DNA of 10,458 nt from Thermoprotei archaeon (lineage in GTDB: Archaea; Thermoproteota; Thermoprotei_A; Marsarchaeales; UBA168), in assembly GCA_011055275.1 (NCBI GenBank), contig DSEZ01000129.1:1-10458 (forward strand), given 5' to 3'. Under the pieces are notes generated by a model. That model was not told where the DNA came from. It ran no database searches and saw only the letters and a list, made by a program, of their open reading frames with translations. This document shows, piece by piece, positions 1 through 5,482 of the stretch. Position numbers and translations under genes: made by a program. Numbering within the stretch: position 1 is the stretch's first letter; each line of letters begins with the position of its first letter.

Positions 1-92
1 GCAGGAGACCAGCAACAAGCTTCCGAAGCTTTGGCGAGGAGTGGCTGACTTCGTGCAACTAAACTTAAAAACACGGTCGGTAGTAGCGTAGG
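1..92. other. Left edge: undecided gene tail and promoter region
   Basis: All three forward frames are open from base 1 for a short way, with stops at 46-48 (frame 1) and 89-91 (frame 2). One may be the 3' end of a gene that starts outside the window, but the stretch is too short to choose. AAGCTT occurs twice, at 17-22 and 26-31, separated by CCG, and makes a small 6-bp inverted repeat. The right part holds the promoter of the next gene. Confidence 0.3.
62..71 (+). promoter_or_regulatory. Archaeal TATA box for the 93-974 unit
   Basis: The A/T-rich element AACTTAAAAA is centred about 26 bases before the TTG at 93. This is the usual TATA-to-start distance in archaea, so the transcript is predicted to be leaderless or nearly so. 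No Shine-Dalgarno motif precedes the TTG, which fits. Confidence 0.5.
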
Positions 93-296
93 TTGAGCAA
101 ACCTTTGAGCTTAAGCTACTCTCAGTGGGCTGAGATCGCGCTTTCAGCGATCCTGGTGCTGCTTGTTATCCTGCTCAGATACGCGTGGAGGATAGGAAGC
201 TTGCCTCTTGTTCCTTCGATAGTCTTTTTGACTTTGATCGTGGTTCTAGGCGTTCCCTTGGGTTGGAAGGGCCCAAGTCATAAAGCGAAGCAGTAA
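93..296 (+). CDS. Small membrane protein with two predicted transmembrane helices
   Basis: This is a 67-residue protein of unrecognised family. Two hydrophobic stretches, about residues 13-29 and 37-56, look like membrane helices. They are joined by a short basic/glycine turn (R29, R33), and the tail is basic (WKG...KAKQ). The TTG start is chosen because it sits about 26 bases after a TATA box and no ATG lies in frame upstream. The stop is 3 bases before the GTG of the PAP2 phosphatase gene, so the two are almost certainly one transcript and probably translationally coupled. It may be an accessory membrane subunit or a small neighbour of the lipid phosphatase, but the only evidence for that is position. 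Confidence 0.65.
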   Translation: MSKPLSLSYSQWAEIALSAILVLLVILLRYAWRIGSLPLVPSIVFLTLIVVLGVPLGWKGPSHKAKQ

Positions 297-299
297 GCA

Positions 300-974
300 G
301 TGGTTAAGTTGCAGCGCAGCTCCGCGAGGGCCTGGGGATACTTTTTTCTTGTCGCATTCACGGCGATCTTTGCGCTGGTGGCAAGTGGTGTCCTGCAGCC
401 CCTTGACGTAAAGGCTTTTATCCTCGTAAACGAGCGCTGGAACGTGCCCGCGCTTAACGCGTTTTTTATCTATGCATCGCGCTACGGGAGATCTTATTTC
501 TGGATCCCCGTGGTTTTCTTCGCATGGGTGTTAGGAGGGGACAAGTACAAGCGCGGAGCGCTCATGATGGCCATCGCTTTCTTGATCATAATTGCGGTGG
601 GCCTGACGCTTAAAGCTGTTTACTTTAGGCCCAGGCCCTTTCTTGTTATTTCAACCGCTAGGGTCCTTATGGCAAGGCCATCTGACTCCTCATTTCCATC
701 TGGACACTCTTTAATCGTGTTTGGAGGAGCAACGATAGCCCTGCTCTTCTCTAAGCGCAGGTATTCAGTTCCCCTCTTAGGTGAAGCTATTTTAGTCAGC
801 TATTCAAGGGTTTACGTGGGGCTTCACTATCCAAGTGACGTCGTAGCTGGTGCCCTCTTGGGATCGTCTATAGCTCTTCTGGTATACGGGTTTGGAAATA
901 ATGTGAGCTGGTTCGAAGACCTTTATCGCGTTGTTAGTTCGGTTTACTATGGACTGCTTTCGTTTTTTAGCTGA
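300..974 (+). CDS. PAP2-family membrane phosphatase (lipid or polyprenyl-pyrophosphate phosphatase type)
   Basis: All three PAP2 signature motifs are visible in this 224-residue protein. Motif 1 is K105-x6-R112-P113, motif 2 is P133-S-G-H136, and motif 3 is S169-R170-x5-H176-x3-D180. The two histidines are the expected nucleophile and general acid/base. Hydrophobic segments around 12-31, 66-79, 87-104, 137-150 and 182-197 fit the family's multi-helix membrane fold. Family members remove phosphate from lipid phosphates or pyrophosphates. Archaeal homologues are plausible dolichyl-pyrophosphate recyclers, and the sugar-transfer genes encoded opposite make that attractive, but substrate cannot be read from sequence. 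The GTG start lies 3 bases after the preceding stop without a clear Shine-Dalgarno motif, suggesting coupled reinitiation. The 3' end overlaps the convergent epimerase gene by 28 bp. Confidence 0.9.
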   Translation: MVKLQRSSARAWGYFFLVAFTAIFALVASGVLQPLDVKAFILVNERWNVPALNAFFIYASRYGRSYFWIPVVFFAWVLGGDKYKRGALMMAIAFLIIIAVGLTLKAVYFRPRPFLVISTARVLMARPSDSSFPSGHSLIVFGGATIALLFSKRRYSVPLLGEAILVSYSRVYVGLHYPSDVVAGALLGSSIALLVYGFGNNVSWFEDLYRVVSSVYYGLLSFFS

Positions 975-1972
975 CCGCTTTCCCTCATCCAGTTCTCGGT
1001 GGCAGCGACCCCCTCCTCGATGGTCATGCGAGGCTGCCAGCCAAGCATTGTCCTCATGAGATCAATTCTCGCTGCAGAGTGCCTTATGTCTCCTTGTCTG
1101 TACCCGCCCACAACAACGTCGACGCCGTGTCTGTCGGCTATGAGTCTTGCGAGCTGGAGTACCGTCGTCCTGATCCCAGTTCCAACGTTAATCGTTGCGC
1201 TTTCCTCGAGTTCAAGGGCACGAGCGTTGATCTCTCCCACGTCATCCACGTAGATGTAATCCCTAGTTTGCAATCCATCCTCAAAGACCTGCAGATGCTT
1301 TTCGCGGATGGCTTGGGTTATGAATTTCGTAATCACGCCGGAGTAGGGAGAATCGGGCCTTTGCCCGGGACCGTAAACATTGAAGTACCTTAGCACGATA
1401 GCTTTGTAACCTAGGCGTGGAGCCATCGCGGTTATAAGCCATTCTTGCACTTGTTTTGTCAACGCATAGGGTGACAGCGGCCTTAGTTCATCTTCCTCGG
1501 CTTGGGGCAACGGTTTTACTTCTCTGCCGCAGTAGGGGCACCGTGGTTCCCACGACCCTCTGTCCAGTTGATCCTGAGTTCTTGGAAGCGGGTATACCTT
1601 TCCGTGAATATCGCACGCGTACGCTCCCTCTCCGTAAACGGCCGCGGATGAGGACAGAACCACTTTCTTTGGCCTCTTGTTGGCGTTTTTTATGGCCTCG
1701 ATGAGAGAAGCCGCACCGCAGGCGTTCACGTTCATGTAGTCGGCTAATGCGTCAAACGAACGCGGGACGCTTATGAGTGATGCCAAGAAGATCACGGCAT
1801 CAGAGCCATCTACGGACTTTTCAAGGCGCTTTTCGTCAAGAATATCCCCTTGAACGTAATCCGCCTGAAAGGAAGGCGGAACCAGATCGTAAACGCATAG
1901 GTCGTTATTGCTTATGAACTTTGCCGTGTGCTGTCCTATGAAACCCGATCCCCCTATCATTATCACCCTCAT
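947..1972 (-). CDS. NAD-dependent sugar epimerase/dehydratase (extended SDR) with zinc-ribbon-like insert
   Basis: This 341-residue extended short-chain dehydrogenase carries the N-terminal dinucleotide motif G7-x2-G10-x2-G13, a serine patch at S107-S109 and the catalytic pair Y169-x3-K173. Length and motifs match the GalE/RmlB-like group that interconverts nucleotide sugars in the cytoplasm. Between the serine patch and the Tyr-Lys motif lies an extra segment of about 50 residues (116-165). It contains C120-x2-H123 and C145-P-Y-C148, as in a zinc-binding knuckle. A similar cysteine-bearing insert is known in some GalE-like enzymes, including dTDP-L-rhamnose 4-epimerase-type proteins, so the substrate need not be UDP-glucose. 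The ATG is preceded by GGTGAT. The gene follows the glycosyltransferase gene after an 18-base gap, so they form one operon. The last 28 bp overlap the opposing PAP2 gene. Confidence 0.9.
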   Translation of the reverse strand: MRVIMIGGSGFIGQHTAKFISNNDLCVYDLVPPSFQADYVQGDILDEKRLEKSVDGSDAVIFLASLISVPRSFDALADYMNVNACGAASLIEAIKNANKRPKKVVLSSSAAVYGEGAYACDIHGKVYPLPRTQDQLDRGSWEPRCPYCGREVKPLPQAEEDELRPLSPYALTKQVQEWLITAMAPRLGYKAIVLRYFNVYGPGQRPDSPYSGVITKFITQAIREKHLQVFEDGLQTRDYIYVDDVGEINARALELEESATINVGTGIRTTVLQLARLIADRHGVDVVVGGYRQGDIRHSAARIDLMRTMLGWQPRMTIEEGVAATENWMRESGQLKNESSP

Positions 1973-1976
1973 TCAT

Positions 1977-1982
1977 ATCACC
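1977..1982 (-). promoter_or_regulatory. Shine-Dalgarno site of the epimerase gene
   Basis: GGTGAT on the reverse strand lies 4 bases before the ATG at 1972. It is complementary to the ATCACC of the archaeal 16S rRNA 3' tail. It supports this start and translation from within a polycistronic message. Confidence 0.55.
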
Positions 1983-1990
1983 GCGTTTCT

Positions 1991-3070
1991 TCAGTAAACG
2001 GAACTATGAATGCGGCCGAGAAGCCTATAAGTGTGCCGAATCGACCCGCTCTCGATCTTCCGCGATTGTGATCGCTTTTGGCTGGACAGCATCTCGTAAA
2101 GGGTCACGTACCTCTTAACGACCGCGTTCCAGCTGTAATTTTCGCGGGCATACTTCATGGAAGGTGATGTATCATGTCCCTCCAGTAGGGCTTCTCTTAA
2201 CGCTGCCTCAAGCGATGTAACGCCGTAGTCGGCAAGATAACCCCTCCCCTCGGATAGAAGTTCCACATTCCCTCCTACATTGGTCGCCACACACGTCAAT
2301 CCAAGCATCATGGCCTCAATAAGCGATGTGCTTAATCCCTCGCTCCTGGATGGAAGCAGGAAAACCCTCGACCTATTCATCAACTTCAATGTGGCTGAAT
2401 GATCGAGCGCCCCGTAAAGCCTCACGTTCGAAGGGCTTTCGTTGGCCAACTTCGAGAAAAGAGGGCCGTCACCGATGATCGAAAATTGCACGTCAGTGAT
2501 CTTCTTTGCGAGCTCGGGGATAAGGTCCACTCCCTTTTCGCGCGATAACCTTCCCGCATAGATTACGCCCATGCGTTGGTCGGGGCTAAGTGGTTTGGGA
2601 AGTTGCTCGGTATCAACCGCGTTCGGTATGTATTGAATATCTGGCCTATAGCGCTTTGCGCTGTCAGCTACTACCGTAGAAACGGCGGTCACCGAGTCAG
2701 CCCACGATAAGGCCTTTTTTTCGAGGGCGGCTGCGGCGGCGCCAACAAGCGATCCCCTCAGCATGGCCTCTTGCTCTGCGAAAAACCCGTGTAGAGTTAA
2801 CACCTTCCTGCCGCGCGTTGTCTTGAAAATGAGGGCTTGCGGCACGTTGTGCGCGTGAATCACATCGTAGTGCCTTCCAGCGTGCGCTAGCGCAGAAAGA
2901 AGCGCAAATGTGGGGGTCTTTAGACCGGGCACGTTTAGATGTGGCGAGTTATCTGCGGTGGCAACGTCAACCGTGAACCCACTTCTTGTAAGGTACTTAT
3001 AAAGGCCAGCTACGTGTTGCCCAGTACCGCTTACTCCCCCGAACCGCGCAGCAATTAAGAGCACCCGCAT
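1991..3070 (-). CDS. GT4-family glycosyltransferase (GT-B fold)
   Basis: The protein has 359 residues and is a retaining glycosyltransferase of family 4. The N-terminal domain opens with a glycine-rich loop (R9-F-G-G-V-S-G-T-G17) and contains HAHN (72-75) and HGFF (94-97). The hinge shows I-P-N-A-V-D (148-153). The C-terminal domain carries G172-R173-L and K179 for the nucleotide-sugar phosphates. It also has the family's E-x7-E signature at E244 and E252 inside an S-E-G-L-S segment. Such enzymes act at the cytoplasmic membrane face, adding a sugar to lipid carriers or glycans. The donor and acceptor cannot be read here. The last 30 residues are basic (many K and R) and could help membrane attachment. 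The gene heads a reverse operon with the epimerase 18 bases downstream. Its own start is about 24 bases from a TATA-like box. Confidence 0.92.
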   Translation of the reverse strand: MRVLLIAARFGGVSGTGQHVAGLYKYLTRSGFTVDVATADNSPHLNVPGLKTPTFALLSALAHAGRHYDVIHAHNVPQALIFKTTRGRKVLTLHGFFAEQEAMLRGSLVGAAAAALEKKALSWADSVTAVSTVVADSAKRYRPDIQYIPNAVDTEQLPKPLSPDQRMGVIYAGRLSREKGVDLIPELAKKITDVQFSIIGDGPLFSKLANESPSNVRLYGALDHSATLKLMNRSRVFLLPSRSEGLSTSLIEAMMLGLTCVATNVGGNVELLSEGRGYLADYGVTSLEAALREALLEGHDTSPSMKYARENYSWNAVVKRYVTLYEMLSSQKRSQSRKIESGSIRHTYRLLGRIHSSVY

Positions 3071-3089
3071 GAGGTGATCCAGGCGCTGG

Positions 3090-3098
3090 CATTTAACC
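3090..3098 (-). promoter_or_regulatory. TATA-like box for the glycosyltransferase-epimerase operon
   Basis: On the reverse strand GAGGTTAAATG is centred about 24 bases upstream of the ATG at 3070, which predicts a leaderless message. The box is weaker than the others in the window. A second GAGGTTAA copy lies 59 bp further upstream (3152-3159 on the forward numbering) and could be an alternative element. Confidence 0.35.
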
Positions 3099-3280
3099 TC
3101 TTTGGGAGAACTGCGAAAGTCTCATCCGCTCCAAGGAGCGAGATAAAGCCGTTAACCTCGCAAAAAGAACCTAGCAGGAAGCTACCTAGGGAATCGTGTT
3201 CGTAAAACGCGGGCGAACGCCCCCCAAATTAGCCACAGCTATGTTTCGATAGGGCCGAAAACCGCGTGCAATGAGACGCG

Positions 3281-3314
3281 CATGGATCGAGGACCTCGTA
3301 AAAAGCGATCCATG
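3281..3314 (-). terminator. Inverted repeat with T-run downstream of uspA, probable terminator
   Basis: CATGGATCG (3281-3289) and CGATCCATG (3306-3314) form a perfect 9-bp inverted repeat with a 16-base loop, beginning 11 bases after the uspA stop. On the reverse strand the loop contains CTTTTT, and archaeal termination depends on such T-runs. The loop also holds a nested CGAGG-A-CCTCG dyad on the 3281 side. An RNA hairpin that stabilises the 3' end is the alternative reading. Confidence 0.4.
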
Positions 3315-3325
3315 ATGGCTCTGAA

Positions 3326-3799
3326 CTACCGTCGCCTGACCACTAAAACAGAGCACGGTGCTTCCTCAACCACTTTGGACGACACGCTACCAAGAAGGAG
3401 CTTGCTAAGTCCTCCAAGGCCATGGCTTCCGATGATTATGAGGTCTGCCTTCTCTTCCTTAGCCGAGTCGATAATAGACTTCACGGGCTTTCCTCTGAGT
3501 ATTTTCATCTCTGTTTTGATGCCTGCCGACGTAAGTATCTCATGCGCCTTTGTGACTATGAGTTCCGCCCTTTCGATCCCTTCATCGTGCGATCCCTTAG
3601 GAATAATTCCCGTGGGCAGAGATGAGTCGTACATGCTCAGCCTTTCTAGATAAGTCTGAGGAAGTTGCATGACACCGGGTTCGATAACCGTCACCACGAC
3701 TGCAACTCCCTTACGAGGGTCCGTGATCTTTGCCGCTATCTCAAGGGCCTTAAGCGAGTACTCAGACCCGTCGATGGGAATGAGGACTTTCCTAAACAT
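3326..3799 (-). CDS. UspA-family universal stress protein
   Basis: This 157-residue single-domain protein begins K-V-L-I-P-I-D-G-S, the typical first strand with the nucleotide-contacting Asp (D10). It ends with the ATP-binding signature G124-x2-G127-x9-G137-S138, followed by a C-S-V-L-V-V strand. It therefore belongs to the ATP-binding Usp subgroup. These are cytoplasmic proteins, usually dimeric, tied to stress or energy state, with no fixed reaction. A loop of about 35 residues (41-75) after the second strand is somewhat long and Met/Pro-rich. The gene is monocistronic, with a strong palindromic TATA box 25 bases before the ATG, so the message is predicted to be leaderless. It is divergent from the HprK-like gene, with both promoters inside 109 bp. 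Confidence 0.93.
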   Translation of the reverse strand: MFRKVLIPIDGSEYSLKALEIAAKITDPRKGVAVVVTVIEPGVMQLPQTYLERLSMYDSSLPTGIIPKGSHDEGIERAELIVTKAHEILTSAGIKTEMKILRGKPVKSIIDSAKEEKADLIIIGSHGLGGLSKLLLGSVSSKVVEEAPCSVLVVRRR

Positions 3800-3819
3800 C
3801 TCCTATAATCCAGTCGGGA

Positions 3820-3829
3820 TTTTATAAAA
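3820..3829 (-). promoter_or_regulatory. TATA box for uspA
   Basis: TTTTATAAAA is a perfect 10-base palindrome centred about 25 bases before the ATG at 3799. That geometry predicts transcription starting at or next to the start codon. It is the strongest TATA box in the window. The symmetry means orientation comes from the flanking bases and the gene, not from the box. Confidence 0.7.
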
Positions 3830-3876
3830 CTGCCGAATCAGCCCTCTTCGGTTACTTATTTTATGGCCGTAGAGAT

Positions 3877-3886
3877 AAATATAAAT
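3877..3886 (+). promoter_or_regulatory. TATA box for the HprK-like/Cys-rich operon
   Basis: AAATATAAAT is centred 27 bases before the TTG at 3909. The ATG at 3885 is ruled out as a start because its frame stops after five codons. The distance supports a leaderless transcript beginning close to 3909. Its centre lies only about 57 bp from the uspA TATA box, so the two divergent units may share regulators. Confidence 0.6.
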
Positions 3887-3908
3887 GCCGAAAGGTGGCT
3901 AGTGTAGT

Positions 3909-5123
3909 TTGGCCACGTTTACATACGATTGGGAGTCCACGACTCCCTCCCCTTTAAAGTTCCAGGTGATGGGCGCAGAAGCTTTCAAAAAACAGTTTGG
4001 ATCGATAACTGAGTCATTCGATAAGGGAATAAATCCTATCACGAAGGCTCCCGTTAAGAAGAGGCTGGCCAGAGTTTTCAAGTGGAGAATTGAGCTTCTA
4101 AGTGACGATGAAGGCATGATATCCATATGGTCCGCAAACTGGGAGGGGTCAAAAGGAAAGCCTGATGGGCAAATTTACAGCTTGCGCGTGCTTGGGGAAA
4201 GCTGCCCAGAAGGATTGCCCTCTGATGGTACCGGATACTTTAGCCCAGATCTCATGAAGTACGTTGTGATAAACCCAAAGAGTTACGACGAGCTCAAGAG
4301 CGTGGGCGTTAGGCTGATAACAAGCGAGCTCAGCGAAAGATCGGGAAAGTACGTGTCCGTGAACGGGTCATGTGCTGAAGTACTGGGGAGGGGAGTATGC
4401 ATAATGGCGTCTAAGGGACTTGGCAAAAGCACGCATGTTTATGGGCTTGCGGGTTGGACGGAAGACGGTACCACGAAGTTCCACTCAGACGGATGGCTTT
4501 TTGCTGACGTGAAAAACAAAGTTGCGTTCTCTCCGGAAAAAAAGCACTACTTCAAGGGGATGCCTTCGCTGTCTCTAACCTTGCGTAGGATTTTATCGCG
4601 CTCTAGGAAACGGGACGGCGAGAGCAGCCTGGTCAAGACCGTAGTTGTCATGGACGGCTTTCTCGCTGACCCAAGGGAGTTTATGGGAAAGGACAAGTTC
4701 ACGAAGAAGTGCAAGCTCAACACGTTCATAATCCTTAAGAGGGACATGGATGACCAATGGTTGATCAGGCCTTTATCGGCAAAGGATGCCGTAGACCTCC
4801 TTGAGGCCGGGGTGCTTTCGTCCTCTGGAGATCCTTACTTTAACCCCTTTGTGATAAGGACTCTTCAAAGGGATCAAAAAAGGAGGCAGATGTATGAGCA
4901 GCTTTTGTCTGGAAGTTCCATATACCTGGTCAACGCGCGGGCGCAACCTTGGATAACGCAGACGTTGATAAGAGGGCTAGCATTGGAGGAGTGGAGCTGG
5001 GCGAAGCTTGTAAATGGGCAGGTCTATGCGCTAAGAGGAGAAAAGTACGAGCCACTATTTAAGGCGGGGGGAGACGGAAGCATGATAAAGAAACCAGCCA
5101 GGGCCAGTCCTGGCATAGCCTGA
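3909..5123 (+). CDS. P-loop protein resembling HPr kinase/PEP carboxykinase, function unknown
   Basis: The protein has 404 residues. A Walker A-type loop, A167-S-K-G-L-G-K173-S-T175, is followed 17 residues later by H192-S-D194-G-W, then a strand. A Gly-Lys-Ser loop followed closely by an acidic, Trp-containing motif recalls the HprK/PEPCK P-loop family (D-D/D-G-W motif), which phosphorylates proteins or small molecules or decarboxylates oxaloacetate. The preceding S150-V-N-G-S strand fits the phosphate-loop entry of that fold. The 140-residue N-terminal region and the 200-residue C-terminal region match nothing I recognise. No HPr or PTS gene is nearby, so a protein-kinase role on HPr is unlikely. 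The TTG start is set by the TATA distance; M21 is the alternative. The Cys-rich gene follows 11 bases later, so the two are co-transcribed. Confidence 0.7.
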   Translation: MATFTYDWESTTPSPLKFQVMGAEAFKKQFGSITESFDKGINPITKAPVKKRLARVFKWRIELLSDDEGMISIWSANWEGSKGKPDGQIYSLRVLGESCPEGLPSDGTGYFSPDLMKYVVINPKSYDELKSVGVRLITSELSERSGKYVSVNGSCAEVLGRGVCIMASKGLGKSTHVYGLAGWTEDGTTKFHSDGWLFADVKNKVAFSPEKKHYFKGMPSLSLTLRRILSRSRKRDGESSLVKTVVVMDGFLADPREFMGKDKFTKKCKLNTFIILKRDMDDQWLIRPLSAKDAVDLLEAGVLSSSGDPYFNPFVIRTLQRDQKRRQMYEQLLSGSSIYLVNARAQPWITQTLIRGLALEEWSWAKLVNGQVYALRGEKYEPLFKAGGDGSMIKKPARASPGIA

Positions 5124-5134
5124 GGCTCAACCAA

Positions 5135-5482
5135 GTGACGTGTCCGTACTACAAGAATGGAATGTGCACTGCCGTGAAAAGCGCTTCCATGGCAAAAGCG
5201 GTCGTAATGCCTTACAGATGTAAGGGAGACTACGAAAAGTGCGAAATATATAGGAAAGCTGAGTCAAGACGGCGCTTGTCGCGGAAGGCAGGTGATGAGG
5301 GAAAGGTAAAGGGCCTGATGGCGTACTTGGAGATGGGTGTTTCCGATGATCCTCCTTCCCGGTGCCAATACTACGATGCTGGTTTTTGCAGGCTTTACAA
5401 CAAGTTCATACCGGATGCGAAGAGGCAGTTCTGCACCGACCCCGAGAGCTGCCCACTGAAAGAGAAGGACGAGCCGAGCTAA
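5135..5482 (+). CDS. Small protein with two tandem four-cysteine modules
   Basis: This 115-residue protein contains an internal duplication. Module 1 has C3-x7-C11-x17-C29-x6-C36; module 2 has C77-x7-C85-x14-C100-x5-C106. Each begins C-x-Y-Y and ends with a short C-x5/6-C pair. A charged linker (41-70) joins them. Four cysteines per module suggest one zinc ion or one Fe-S cluster each; sequence alone does not decide. No signal peptide or membrane helix is seen, so it is cytoplasmic. The GTG start is 11 bases after the HprK-like stop, with a GAGG 9 bases upstream. The first C-P-Y-Y motif begins at residue 3, so little can be missing. It is probably a partner of the HprK-like protein. The 3' end overlaps the convergent GH57 gene by 4 bp. 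Confidence 0.75.
   Translation: MTCPYYKNGMCTAVKSASMAKAVVMPYRCKGDYEKCEIYRKAESRRRLSRKAGDEGKVKGLMAYLEMGVSDDPPSRCQYYDAGFCRLYNKFIPDAKRQFCTDPESCPLKEKDEPS

Larger units (their letters stand above)
3071..3325. other. Noncoding interval between uspA and the glycosyltransferase gene
   Basis: This stretch contains no convincing ORF on either strand. It holds several small dyads: CGCTCC-AA-GGAGCG (3127-3140), CGCGT-8-ACGCG (3263-3280) and a 9-bp inverted repeat (3281-3314). It also holds two copies of TTAACCTC (3093-3100 and 3152-3159). A GAGGTGATCCAG string at 3071-3082 is complementary to the 16S rRNA 3' end. It probably combines the uspA terminator with the promoter of the glycosyltransferase operon. 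A small RNA is possible but not demonstrated. Confidence 0.45.

Noticed and set aside
947..974. Fusion or frameshift at the PAP2/epimerase junction
   Set aside because: The two genes are on opposite strands and each keeps an intact terminus. A simple convergent overlap explains it.
3071..3125. Forward-strand gene after the strong GAGGTGATCC at 3071
   Set aside because: No start codon lies 4-12 bases downstream. The nearest TTG (3101) opens only 14 codons.
3885..3902. ATG 3885 as the start of the HprK-like gene
   Set aside because: That frame reaches TAG after five codons. TTG 3909 fits the promoter distance.
3909..5123. Classical HPr kinase or PEP carboxykinase annotation
   Set aside because: Motif order agrees but length and flanking regions do not, and no PTS partner is present. 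Only superfamily membership is supported.
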